In this document: one piece after another, positions 20,099 through 30,589 of the stretch
Layout of the letters: each line of letters begins with the position of its first letter
How positions within the stretch are numbered: the first letter of the stretch is position 1
From: Hyaloraphidium curvatum
Taxonomy: Eukaryota; Monoblepharomycota; Hyaloraphidiomycetes; Hyaloraphidiales; Hyaloraphidiaceae
NCBI GenBank assembly: GCA_025558095.1
Contig: JAIVFI010000018.1
Location: forward strand, 496,001 to 560,000
DNA length: 64,000 nt
Direction: 5' to 3'
Program-made: the position numbers and the translations under genes
Notes under the pieces: generated by a model
Seen by the model: only the letters and a program-made list of their open reading frames with translations
What the model was told of the DNA's origin: nothing
The model's database searches: none

Positions 20099-21442
20099 TC
20101 AGACCTTACCGCCCACGACCATGCCGCCCACCATGACTCCAATGCCCCACCAGATCGCCCCGATCGCGAACCACCCCGCCCAGGCGAACACTCCACACCA
20201 TGCGAAGAGCTCGACCAAATCAACAATGCCGGGCTCCATACGGACTTCCTTTTTCTCGGCCTTGGCCGCGGTGGCCTTTCCGCCGTACAGCTCCACTGCG
20301 ACTTCTGAATCCACGTCGCCGGAAAAGTTCCATCGATCATGGTAGAAGTGCTGCATCCTTCTGTCCTTTTCGAGCCACAGCTCCCGTAGCCATTGCGCAA
20401 ACTGGTCCTCGGCGCTCTTAGCCTTGATCGCGTCCGCAGGAACCGAGTACGGCCCTGTTGCGCCCGCGGGTTTGAGGGGCGCTGAACCCGCTTTGCCGCC
20501 GAAGCCCGGAATCGAGGCAACAGGGACATCCCTGATGTGGATGCCGAACCTCGCGCCGCCAGGGAGCGCCGGGCGGAAGAAGCACAGCGGCACGGGGAAC
20601 ACATCAAACGGCATCTCGGTCGGCAGCACGTCAGAGTATCCGATGGTCAAGTCCCAGACGGTGTCGGGCTTCAGGTTCACCATGGCTGAGTAGAGCCCGC
20701 CGTGCTTGGGAAGCAGTGTGTGCGTCTGGTCAAACGGCAGTCCGTTGCTGTCCGCAAACTCCTTGGAGCGCGCCAGATTCTTCGGGTAGATGAGCGTGCC
20801 CTCGGGGAAGATGAGGAACCAGAACGGGTTGGGGACGTATCGCAGGATCGACTTGGTGAAGGCGGCCATGGGAGACTCGCCCGCGGGGCCCTTGAAGTTG
20901 CCAAACTTGACCTATCGGATTGGCAAGGAATCAGACGCTGACACAAACACCCGAAGCTGAATGATTACCCAGGTGAACTTGAAGAAGTCGCAACCCATTC
21001 CAAAGACGGGAACCTTCCTCAGGTCACCGCGCAAAACGATTTTGACGTCGCCATGCCGCTTCTGCATCCAGGCCAGGTGCCAGAGATACCACCAGTCCAA
21101 GAAGTTCTGGTGGTTCGAAATCACGACGGCCTTGTCGCTTTTTGACGCGAGGAATTTCGAGACGTCGCCGGTCAAGACGAACGTCGTGGGGAAGAAGAGC
21201 CAAGTGAGGAGCAGCAAGACCACGCCAAAGAGGCGCTCGGTCTCGCGAATGTAAGCGTAGCGGAGGTCTTTAGGAAGGAGCAATGCGGGCCATTGCGAGC
21301 CCTGGAGGATCACGGCGATGATGCCGAAGCCGAGGGTCCATGCGAGGGCCTTGAGCACAAAGACGGGGCCAATCGAGGCTTGCTGGCGGCGAGGCTTGAG
21401 ACTGGCGGGTCGGCATAGGGGTCGAATGTCAATGACGTCCAT
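20099..21442 (-). CDS. LPLAT family acyltransferase (1-acylglycerol-phosphate acyltransferase-like)
   Basis: Membrane acyltransferase of phospholipid synthesis or remodelling, 428 aa in two exons (21442-20969, 20911-20099; 57-nt intron). Motif I is NHQNFLDWWYLW (NHxxxxD), motif III is FPEGTLIYP, and LRGDLRKVPVFGMG fits the acceptor-site region. Two N-terminal hydrophobic helices (around residues 28-50 and 70-90) and a hydrophobic C-terminus with several Trp indicate ER-membrane placement. The order and spacing resemble the AGPAT3/4/5 group rather than the short Slc1 type. It shares a 261-nt divergent promoter region with the HAD phosphatase gene. Confidence 0.85.
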
Positions 21443-21703
21443 ATCAGCGCGTTGCAGCCCGCGAACCTCGTTGCCGCGTCCGCAAGGTCAACGCCAGCCG
21501 CGGTCCCATTGGCTCGGCGCCGGAGCCCGTCGGCGTTCGCAGAGTCCGTCATGCAAGTAGATGGCAGCCGCGGAAAGCACGTAGCACTGCTACGGAGGGG
21601 ACTGGAGCGGGCGGACAAACAGAGCACGTGCCCGACGGAGGCCGACGCGCGCACGCGCGCGATCGCGGAATCCGACGGGGGACACGGCCGAAACGCGATC
21701 CAA

Positions 21704-22672
21704 ATGGCGCAACGGACGACGCCGCTGACTAAAGAGAATGCCGAGTCTTTCCTCGACTCCATCGACGCGTTCCTCCTGGATTGTGATGGCGTACTCTGGG
21801 AAGGATCCCGGACGTTTCCCGGCATCCCCGAGACTTTAGAATGGCTCCGGAGCCGTGGAAAGAAGCTGTGCTTCGTGTCAAACAATTCGCGGACGTCTCG
21901 GGCGGAGTATCAGAAGAAGATGAACGCTCTGGGTATCAAGGCCGATGTCGTATGTCATCATCTCGAGCCGGAGCGAGAGAAGGCTCTGACGCGTCGCCTG
22001 CCCAAGGGGGAGATCTTCTCTTCCTCCTACGCGGCAGCTCTGTACGTCAGCAAGCTTCCAAGTCCCCAGAAGGCGTACATCATCGGTGGTCCCGGAATCG
22101 GGGAGGAGCTCGCCCTCCTTTCCATCCCTTCCCTCCACTCGGACGTTCATGCGCGCCCGATCAAATCCACAACGGAGGCGACTGCCGAGATCCACGCTAG
22201 CGACGATCCGACCATCACTGTGGTTGTTGTCGGACTCGACTTCGACATCTCGTATCTCAAGTTCGCGTACGCTAAGAATCTGTTGGACCGAGGGTGCCGG
22301 TTCGTCGCGACCAACACGGACGACACGCTCCCGGCGGAGGGAATGGAGCTGCCCGGCGGTGGTTGCATGGTTCGGTTTCTTGAAACGTGTGCCCGACGCC
22401 CGCCGGATGAGGTGGTAGGAAAGCCCAACCAGACTTTCCTGGAGGCGATCCTCAGCGCCCTTGACCTCGATCGGAGCCGGACATGCATGGTGGGTGACAA
22501 GCTGTCGACGGACATCCTTTTCGGCAACAACGGCGGCCTGTCTACGCTCCTCGTGTTTACCGGGGTGACGTCGAAGGCGGACTTGGCCGCCCCCACCAAT
22601 GAGACTCATCCGACCTTCACGATCGAGGCGCTCGCGGACCTGAGAAATCTTGTAACGGGCAAGGGCAATTGA
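21704..22672 (+). CDS. HAD phosphatase (4-nitrophenylphosphatase / phosphoglycolate phosphatase type)
   Basis: Cytosolic HAD hydrolase of the Pho13/PGP group, which removes phosphate from small toxic metabolites such as 2-phosphoglycolate. Exons 21704-21949 and 22007-22672 give 303 aa, the normal family length. Motif I FLLDCDGVLW carries both Asp, motif II is FVSNNSRTS, motif III Lys lies in VVGKPNQTF, and motif IV is MVGDKLSTDILFG. The C2-type cap lies between motifs II and III (SSSYAAALYV onwards). The intron has GTATGT and AAG ends, is 57 nt, in frame and stop-free. The frame is open further upstream, but the Met at 21704 gives the family's usual N-terminus. Divergent from the acyltransferase. 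Confidence 0.88.
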   Translation: MAQRTTPLTKENAESFLDSIDAFLLDCDGVLWEGSRTFPGIPETLEWLRSRGKKLCFVSNNSRTSRAEYQKKMNALGIKADVVCHHLEPEREKALTRRLPKGEIFSSSYAAALYVSKLPSPQKAYIIGGPGIGEELALLSIPSLHSDVHARPIKSTTEATAEIHASDDPTITVVVVGLDFDISYLKFAYAKNLLDRGCRFVATNTDDTLPAEGMELPGGGCMVRFLETCARRPPDEVVGKPNQTFLEAILSALDLDRSRTCMVGDKLSTDILFGNNGGLSTLLVFTGVTSKADLAAPTNETHPTFTIEALADLRNLVTGKGN

Positions 22673-22697
22673 TTGTACCTGCTTGTACATAGCTCTT

Positions 22698-23130
22698 TCA
22701 CACCGGGCATGTGGACCACTGCTTCTTGACTCCGTCCCAAGTTGGGTAGCAGCTAGGTCCCGTCGGGGTACCTACATCGCAAAGTCAACCATAGACCGTA
22801 GTTCGATGCAGAGGCGCTCACCGAAGGAGGAAAAGCCGTTGTACAGGATGTATCCGTGCTTGTGCTTCGCGAGGCCGTCCTCCAAGGCGGAGCTCTGCGT
22901 TTGCAGGGCCGTGACTTGGGCTTTCAAGATCTCCACCTAGAACGCTGTCAGAGGCCATTACATGCTTGCCAACGGAAGCGGACCTGGGATTGGAGCGCGA
23001 GGATGGTCTGGTTGAGCCGGCAGAGCGAGTCGCAGACGACCAGGACTGGCGAAGACACGGCCAAGCCCTGGGCTCCCGAAAAGGCGGCAAACAAGGCGAC
23101 GATTGCGGCGAGCAGCACCCGGAGTTGCAT
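22698..23130 (-). CDS. small secreted protein, unknown
   Basis: Three short exons (23130-22984, 22936-22822, 22771-22698) encode 111 aa. A clear signal peptide (MQLRVLLAAIVALFAAFSGA) starts the protein. The mature part begins with a helical, heptad-like region (LVVCDSLCRLNQTILALQSQ then VEILKAQVTALQTQ) that could form a short coiled coil. The C-terminal segment has paired Cys (PSCYPTWDG and STCPV). Family not recognised. The splice model keeps one frame throughout and uses GT-AG ends with 47-50 nt introns. A secreted or wall-associated role is inferred only from the signal peptide. Confidence 0.5.
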
Positions 23131-23443
23131 TCTTTGAAACGGGCGAGTTTTGGACGAGCTGGGCGGCACACTGGTGCAAATGAAGGCGGGTTGTAAGGCG
23201 ACCGGCTGTGCAGCGGATCATCCGCCGGCGGGAGAGGAAGATCCTCCCCCCAGATTTCCCACCCGATCGGTTTGCACAGATCAATTGCCCGTACTCCCTC
23301 CGACCACCTGACTTCCTCGTGTACGGGCTGTTGGTCATCTGAGCTCGTCTCGCGTCGTCTCTTTTCCCACCAAAGCTATGTACAAGCCCAAGATGAAGAA
23401 GCAACGCCCGCCCGCTCCATGGCCCAGATCTCATGCCCGCCGC

Positions 23444-26400
23444 TCAGTCCGTGATGTCCTTCACCAAGCTGAGCTCCTCGATCTCCTCCTCCGTCAGCCC
23501 CAGCCTGTCCCGATCCCCGCTCCCGAACGAGAGCACCTTGCGCATGACCCCGTGGACCAGCCTCGCGTACCTCCACGGATCCTGCCGCGGCTTGGCCCCC
23601 GCCGCCCCCTGCTCCCCACCATCGAAAGACGACGCCGCGCCGACGCTGCTCCACGAGGACGTCTTGGAGGCCGGCCGCGTGCCGGCCATGTCGTCGATGC
23701 TCCGCAGGCACGCGTCGACGTCCTCGAGGAGGCCGGCGAGGAAGTCGGGGCTGACCACCGGGCCGCCCGAGGAGCCGAAGAGATTGTCGTCCTGCTCGCT
23801 GGATTCCTTGAGCTTCCGCGCGATCTTCTGGAACTTGCGGATGCAGAGCACGTGGATCCACGCGGCGCTGGTGGGCCGAAAAACAAGTCAGCGTCGTGCA
23901 CACCGCGCAGCAGGGAATCGGCCCACCGGAGCACCATCGTGGGCCACAGCACCGACAGGCTCTTGACGAACGCCGGCGACGCCCTCCCCGTGACGAGCTT
24001 CTTGCCCACCCCGTCCTGCGATATCCCCTGCGGCGCCAGCACGGACCGGATAATCTTGGAGACGGTGATGGCGTGCGAGGAGGCGATGACGAAGAAGGGC
24101 GAGGCGGTCCAGTCCAGGTCGTCGTCGTCCGGGTCATCCTCCGCCGCGTGCCCGCGCCGCGCGGAGCGGGCGGCCAGCGTGCGCAGGTCCTGGATGAACC
24201 CGCGCGGGCTGTGCAGCGTGAGGGCGATGCCGTGCATGTTGGCGAGGAGCATGAAGCTGGAGGACGGGGAGCGGGTCAGATCCTCTCACAGCACCGAGCA
24301 GACGTCAACCCACATCGACACCTCGAACTTGGGCCCCCACCACCTGGCCGCAATCTCCCTCAGCTTCGCCCCGTCCCCCTCCTCGTCCGCCTCCCTGACC
24401 TCGGTCGGCAAATTCTCCCAAAGGTCCTTGATCTGCAGCACCAGCTTGTCCCTCATCTCCCTCGCCCGCGCCTCGTCCGCCGACCACCCCGTGGGCAGGT
24501 CGTTGAGCCGGTACCCCTTGAGCAGGCAGAATTCGCGCAGCTGCACCAGCCTGACCGCGATGACGGAGGAGACGACGACGTTGCAGGTGTAGCCGTTGCG
24601 CAGGAAGTTCCCGTAGAAGAAGTTGAGCAGCCGTTTGCGCCGGCCCGAGCCGTAGGGGAGGTCGCCCCACGTCGCCGCCTCGCCGTAGGGGATTGGAGTC
24701 CACTTGATGATGCCCCCCGAGGCCGCGTCCCGCCGGAGCCACTCGTCCACCTCCTTGGGGTTACTCGGCGCCGGGGAGAGCTGCTCGAAGAGGTAGTCCG
24801 AACACGGCAGGGGCACGTTGTTGTACGCCCCAGGCTCGATCCTCGCGTCCCTGTCGTCGGCCCCGCTCCGCTCCGCGCAACGGATCTCGCCCCCGCGGAG
24901 CACGTACCCCCCGTTCACCAGCGTCCCCTTGACGCTCTGCAGGTCCGACGCCACCGCGTCCCACAGCAGCAGGAACCCGTGCGTCCGCGCGCGCTCCTCG
25001 GCCTCGATCCACGCCGCCAGGTCCTTGGGATCCCGCGCGGTGGTCCACCCCCCCGCACCATCGGGCACCGCCGCGTCCCGCACCGACGACCCGAACGCCG
25101 CCGCGCGGTGCGCGGTGATACACCACTCCCGCAGCCTCGTGGCGTCCGACACCCTCCCCAGCGCGATCGGCACGTTGCCCGCCACCACCCCCGCGCGCAT
25201 GAAGGCCAAACACTCCTCCGTCCGCCTCTCCGCGCCCAGCTTCGGGTCCGCCCGCGTGCCCGGAACCAAGCCGAGGCGCTGCGCCCAGGCCTCGATGTTG
25301 CGCCAGCACGCGGCGCCCCACCGCTCCACCTCGCGGTCGTCCTCGGCCAGCCGGACCGCGGTCCACATGATGCCCTGCGCGAGGACGGGGCACATGCCCA
25401 CGCCGTCGTAGTCCTCCCGTGTCTGGGGGGTCGCGGAGAGGCGGCGGAGCTTGCGGAAGACGGTGGCGACGTGGATCACTGGCGGTGCGTCAGCATGCGG
25501 CTCACAAAGGCAAGCAGACATGGCGGCAGAAGCTCACCAGGGGCATGGATCCAGCCGTGCTGCAGGTACAGCTCCAGCAGCGACTCGAGGTTGCTCGGCA
25601 GCGGCAGCAGCGCGAACGGCCCGCCCAGCGAGCTCGCCGACGGCGTCGGGCTCGGTGCGAGGACCGCCGGCACGGGGCTCGGGCCCAGCGGGAGCACCAA
25701 GGCCTTGAGCGCGGCCTGGGACGACGGCTGCGGCTGGAAGGAATAGGGTTGCTGGTCCAGCGGTTCGAAGTAGCTCCCCGGCTGGCCGGCCACAGGGGCG
25801 GGAGCGGCGTTCCTGCCCGCGTTCATGGAGGGCGAGGGTGCGGTGCCGGGGGAATGCAGCGTCGGGCTCGAGGCGTACGAGGCAGCGAGGCTGTGCCGCC
25901 GGCCAAAGGCGGAGGCCGGCGGCGCCGGGGCCTGCGGCGGGTACGCGGCCCGCACGGGCTGCGAAATCTCGATCTCGTACTCGGGCTGCGGGACGTGGTA
26001 CTCCGGCTGCGGCACATGGTAGTCCGGCGACGGCACGTGGTAATCGGGCTGCGCCGCATAGTACTCCTGCTGCGCGGGCGAGCCGTACTCAAGCTCGGGT
26101 TCCGCGTGCCGGTGGCTGTCCTTTGGCATCTGGATCTGGTAGGTGTCGGGCCCGGGCGAGGGTTCGGCGAAGCTGGTCTCGGACTTGATGCGCTTGGGCG
26201 ACTTGGCCGCGAGCCCGCCGCTCTGCGCGCGCCGCTGGCACGAGCCCTGAGCCGACCGCATGTGCCGGATGAGGGCGTCCTTCCGGCTGCGGGCAATCAT
26301 GTGTTAGGAGATGGGTTGGGAGCGGCTGCCGGGCAACCGGGTGTCCAACAGGAAGGAAGAACACCCACGCGAAGCCGATGCCGCAGCGGTCGCACACGTG

Positions 26401-26742
26401 GCTCTTGTCGTTCTGGTGGATGGCGTTGTGCCGCCTCAGCTCGTAGATGCGGCCGAACTTCTCGCCGCACTGGTCGCATCTGAACTTCTTGCCCGACTCC
26501 CCGCCCTCGCCGCGCCCGCGCTTCCTGGGTGCGCCGTCGCCGGACCCGGCGCCCCTGCTGCCCGACCGGGCGGCCCGTGCTGGGCGGGCCTTCTGCTGCG
26601 GCGCGCCGTGGTCGCGGTACTCGTCCTCGCCGGCCGACGAGCCGCGGGCGTTGGAGTCCGCGCTGCCGCCCTCGCCCGAGAAGTCCGAGGCGCCCTCGCC
26701 CTCGCCGTCGTCCCACTCGTCCGCGTGCCCGTTGCCCTTCAT
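23444..26742 (-). CDS. C2H2 zinc-finger transcription factor with fungal-type regulatory middle region
   Basis: Probable nuclear transcription factor of 1013 aa from five exons: 26742-26369, 26286-25538, 25478-24314, 24256-23927 and 23867-23444. An acidic, Gly/Ser-rich N-terminus precedes two C2H2 fingers: FRCDQCGEKFGRIYELRRH and VCDRCGIGFARKDALIRHMR, the second split by intron 1. A Pro/Tyr-rich linker holds short repeats of the form PDYHVPSPDYHVPQPEYHVP. The long C-terminal half has features of the fungal transcription-factor MHR region: helical, with RKLRRLSAT, LAQGIMWTAVRLAE and the late helices FMLLANMHGIALTLH and SKIIRSVL. C2H2 fingers joined to an MHR occur in some carbon- and lipid-response regulators, but the target pathway cannot be named. 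No binuclear Zn cluster is present. Confidence 0.8.
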
Positions 26743-27583
26743 CGCCCACAGCCCGAAATGGACGGTCCGATGGGCAGTGCGATGCTCGGCCTAGCGGGCC
26801 CACGCTCCCATCAGCGGCCGCTCCCGGCTGCCCGCGGCCCGCGGTCGCGAAGGCCCGGTTGTCGTGCCGACGCCGCCCGCGCGCACCGTCACCGCCGCCG
26901 TCCGCCCACAGGAGGGCCGCGGGTGCCGCTCGGACGAGTCCGCTCTCAGCGCAGTCGCCGGAGATGGCGGCACCCCGCGCTGGACGAGGCACGGGGGTGG
27001 GCCTTCCGTGGAAGGTTCTTTCTGTCTGTTGAGGCGAGTGAGCCCACGCAACGCCGATGGCGGCCAGGTCCCCCGACCCGAACTGTGGCGACTTGCGGCG
27101 AAACGGGAGCTCTGCAGTCGTTAAATTGGGCAGATTCCTGGTGCAGTCCCGCGCAATTTCTCTGCCGGGTCAGGTGATGCCCTCGCGGGAGCGAGGAGGG
27201 CTACCATCTACAACCTCTGTCAACGCTAGCGTCGCAGATCTCGCCACCGGCAGCGACGTTCTCATAGCAGCAAGCTGCTACGATACATCATCTTTTCCGA
27301 GCCATCAATCGTCCGTCTCCTGCGGCCGCCTCAACTCGCACCACACCACCGCGCCACGTCGCCTGTTCGCCACAACGAGATATCCATCCGTTCCACAAGG
27401 TGGCCCCCAAAAAAGGAAATTCGGAGTGGGATCCATCTTCCTTCATTATCCGCGCGCTTCCGCTCCTGGCTCCGGCGTCGCTGGCGTCAATGGCGTCGGT
27501 CTCATGTGACGAAACAGAACTCCCTCGGCGCCCCGCGTGGCAACCGGCCACCTTCGCCCAACCTTTCCCTCGCTCCGCCGGAA
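26743..27583. other. intergenic region
   Basis: Divergent promoter region between the C2H2 factor and the F-box-like gene. The half nearest 27.3 kb is less GC-rich. No RNA gene or repeat recognised; the open frames lack domain content. Confidence 0.5.
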
Positions 27584-28489
27584 ATGGCCGACGATCCCGA
27601 CCCGCCAGGGGCTCCCGAGCCCGAGGAGGCCCCCGTGCTCATCCTGCACCCAGCTCCGGAACTGTCTCCCGCGTCGCTCGACGTGCTCCGCGGCGCGCGC
27701 GCCCGCATGCACCGTTACCGCGGCGACGCCGCCGAGTCCGCCGGCGCGCTCGAGGCCGCCAAGATGCGCGGCCTGTCCCCCGACGGCGGGCCGGGCAGCC
27801 GTGTGTACGGCTTCCTCTCCGGCATCGACGTCTACCGGCCCCCGCCTGAAGAGCTCCTCCAGCGCACGGGGCAGCCCCCCTCGGACCCCGGCATCACCCC
27901 GCCGTCTGCCCACACCACCTCCTTCCCGCAGTTCCGCCACCTCCTCCCCGAGCTCGTCCCCCTGATCCTGCAGCACTGCGACCCTCCAACCCTCCTCTCC
28001 CTGCTCACCGTCTCCCGCCCCCTCTCCGCCGCCGCCCACGAGGCCCTCTACCGCACGCACCTCGCCTTCCTCCGCTCCGAATTCCGGCACCGCTGGCGGC
28101 GCATCCTCGCGCGCGAGCGGCACGGGTGGGACGTGCACGTGCGCGGGGGCGCCGAGCGGATCGCCGCCGAGATATTCGCTCTGCAGGAGCAGGAGCAGGA
28201 GCAGGGGCAGGCGTTCCCGTCGCCGAGGCTGCTGGCGCTGCAACATGCGTACAGGCAGGCGTGGGGCTTCGCGAGGAGGAGCCTGCTGGTGTTCAGGGAG
28301 CAGGCGGCGGGCTACGCGGCGGACCTGGGAAAGGCGAGGGTGGCGGCGGATGAGGCGGTAAAGTGGCTCACGGGGAGGATCGGGGAGAGGAGGTGGATGC
28401 TGGAGGAGGGGGGGAGGGAGGAATGGAGGGATCCGGAGCCGCCTATGAGGGAGGACGGGACGCTCGCGGACGAGGCGGAGGGCCGGTGA
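27584..28489 (+). CDS. F-box-like protein
   Basis: Single-exon protein of 301 aa. The segment FRHLLPELVPLILQHCDPPT followed by LLSLLTVSRPLSAAAHEALY has the helix pattern of an F-box, which would bind Skp1 in an SCF ubiquitin ligase. It sits unusually far in, near residue 115. The C-terminal half is helical and charged and includes an LQEQEQEQGQ stretch. An in-frame ATG at 27506 would add 26 residues; the start at 27584 (MADDPDPPGAPEPEEAP) is preferred as the more typical acidic N-terminus. No substrate-binding repeats (LRR, WD40) are visible, so the partner is unknown. Confidence 0.6.
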   Translation: MADDPDPPGAPEPEEAPVLILHPAPELSPASLDVLRGARARMHRYRGDAAESAGALEAAKMRGLSPDGGPGSRVYGFLSGIDVYRPPPEELLQRTGQPPSDPGITPPSAHTTSFPQFRHLLPELVPLILQHCDPPTLLSLLTVSRPLSAAAHEALYRTHLAFLRSEFRHRWRRILARERHGWDVHVRGGAERIAAEIFALQEQEQEQGQAFPSPRLLALQHAYRQAWGFARRSLLVFREQAAGYAADLGKARVAADEAVKWLTGRIGERRWMLEEGGREEWRDPEPPMREDGTLADEAEGR

Positions 28490-28560
28490 CGGGGCTGATG
28501 GGGCAGGTGCTTGGTTCTTGGTTGTTGCGTCGGATGGAATGCGAATGGTGAACTGACGGT

Positions 28561-28613
28561 GCAAAAGGTTGCCGCATCAAGTGTTTGCAGCTCAACGTGT
28601 CGGGCATTCACCT
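28561..28613 (-). repeat. short conserved intergenic element, copy 2
   Basis: Minus-strand counterpart of the element at 12159-12214, with one mismatch in the 33-nt core. A TATAAATA sequence lies immediately upstream on the same strand (plus coordinates about 28616-28630), which would suit a short transcript. It lies between the F-box-like gene and the 3' end of the Cys-rich gene and is not part of either coding frame. Confidence 0.6.
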
Positions 28614-28737
28614 CCTCTTATTTATACTCCACTTCCTACAGGCCCTCGCGATCGCCCCTTTCTCCGTGCCCGCACGTGACGACCGGTCTCCCACTCTCTT
28701 TGCTCCCGACACGCCCCACCCAACCCCGATAGCCGCC

Positions 28738-30115
28738 TCACGCGGGCTTCGGGCTGCAGCAGGCCGCCACATAGCCCTTAAGTGGAACCAAGCCCCCGTA
28801 TGATGCGTAGACATTCGAATCGGTCGGGTCGGAAGAGCACACGTCGTTCCCAGTGTCGACCAGACCAGTTCTGGCGAGGTCGCACGAGCGTTTGATGCCC
28901 TGGCCGTTGGTGTTGTTCCTTTCCGTGTAGAGCGCGAAACTGAAGTCAGCCGTTCTACAATACTTGTAGTTCTTGCACACTTGGCCCCCGAAGCTAAAAT
29001 ACGCGCTGCCATGCTTTGCGCAGCACCCAAAGACGCACATGCCTCTGGCCGACGATGCTCCGACCGGCGCCACTTCGCCAGTTACCGGGTCGCAACCCCT
29101 CCCGACGGTGTCTGAACTGCCGGTACACACCCAGTCTGTTTCCTCCCGGAGCGTGGGTGAATGCACAGAAAGAGGGAAGAGAGCACATCAACGCACCAAG
29201 GTACATCGGCGATCCAGCCAGAAAGTTCCCCCTAGCGGGGCATGCAGGGCTTGGCGGGTTGTCCAGGACGCAGCAGCCGGCGGCAAAGCCCGCTTTATCG
29301 GGAAGATATTGCTCGTCCATCCCGGGCCTGAGGATTCGAGTTCCACGTGGTTAATCGATTGAGCTGAACGTACAAGGAACAGACGGCAACTTACCAGTTG
29401 TTTGAACAATCGGTGCCGGTTGTGCGGTTTACGCACGCCACGTTGGCGACATACCAGTTCACTTGGCAGTAACCGTCACCACCGCTGGCCACGACTTGTC
29501 CGGTGTCGAACATGCACCGCGGGGCCACCCCGTCGGCTTGGAAGAGGGCGGCGTCCTTGTTGGCGTTGGCAAAGCAACGGTAGCGGCCATGAGTGCCACC
29601 GTAAGTATCGCCGCATGCTCCGTTGGATTGGCCGACAGGTTGACAGCAGAAATACTGGGTGTTCACGCCATTCGTTGGGATGCACATGCCCGTTGCCGAT
29701 GCTGCTCCGGGGGTTGCCAAGTCGCCCGAGCTGGCGTCACAGCCGCGGGCCCATTCGGCCCCAGGGCCGCACTGGAAGTAAGCAGCGTTGTTCAAGCAAC
29801 GCGGGTTGGGTGCCGGCGGGGGATCCGCGGCCTCGTAACGACGATAGAGCAGCTGCTTGTCCCGTCCGCCCACCACGCAGGCGACGGCACCTTCGGGCGC
29901 GCCTGGGAAGCCGTACTCGCTGGCCGCGCGTCAGACAGGCACGCGGTGCCGCAGAGCGACGCGGCGTACCAGAAGTGGGACTCGGGGCAATCCAGGCATG
30001 AACGACGAAACAGCACGGGGTCCACTTCGCCCGACGACGCCGGCGCGCCGGCCCCCGGGGCGGCCGCGAGGACGGCGAGCGCGAGCAGAGCGGCGAAGAT
30101 CTTGAGCGGCTCCAT
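28738..30115 (-). CDS. secreted Cys-rich two-module protein
   Basis: Extracellular protein of 399 aa from four exons: 30115-29970, 29919-29395, 29327-29197 and 29135-28738. Signal peptide at residues 1-24 (KIFAALLALAVLAAAPGAGA). The first module, RRSCLDCPESHFC then EYGFPGAPEGAVACV and LLYRRYEA, recurs in the gene at 59921-60568. Two further Cys-rich modules resemble each other: WARGCDASSGDLATPGAASA then TGMC, and GRGCDPVTGEVAPVGASSAR then GMC, each followed by CC pairs. Many even-numbered Cys suggest disulphides. Family not recognised; no enzyme motif. A wall, adhesion or secreted-effector role is possible but unsupported. Splicing is strengthened because exon 1/2 joining recreates the paralogue's FCE motif. 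Confidence 0.7.
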
Positions 30116-30589
30116 CAGGTGGGTTTTGCGGGAGAGTTGCAGTGCCGCCTGGACCCGTTTATGCGCCTCGGGTTTTGCGATAGCTGATCCAGCCACCCAC
30201 CCCGCCTTGCCGGCGTTGCTATAGTCGGGCATTTGCAATCGCGCTACGAACGGTTCGAACATACTCCTTGATGACTACATGTGCCCAAGCTCCATTTGTG
30301 TTGCAAACAAGTTTAACAAAAACTCGCCGAGCAAAACTCGGCCGGCCGATGGCGGGCGGGAATCGAAAGAACAGAAACCGCAGTCAAACATGGAACTCCT
30401 TCGCACCGGAAACCTTTGCATTGCAGCTATGATGTAGTGGCCCCAGGAATCGGAGCAAAGATCAGCTGCCCACGAGCTGGTGGTCGGTCCGTCGGTCCCG
30501 CTCACTGACTGTCGCCACCGCCGCACCACAACCGTCTCCCAAACACCTTTCCGGGCCGCTTTCCCTCCTTGTTTCCGGCCCGCTTCAAG
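30116..30589. other. intergenic region
   Basis: Divergent upstream region of the Cys-rich and alpha/beta hydrolase genes; less GC-rich than the coding flanks. Nothing else recognised. Confidence 0.5.
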
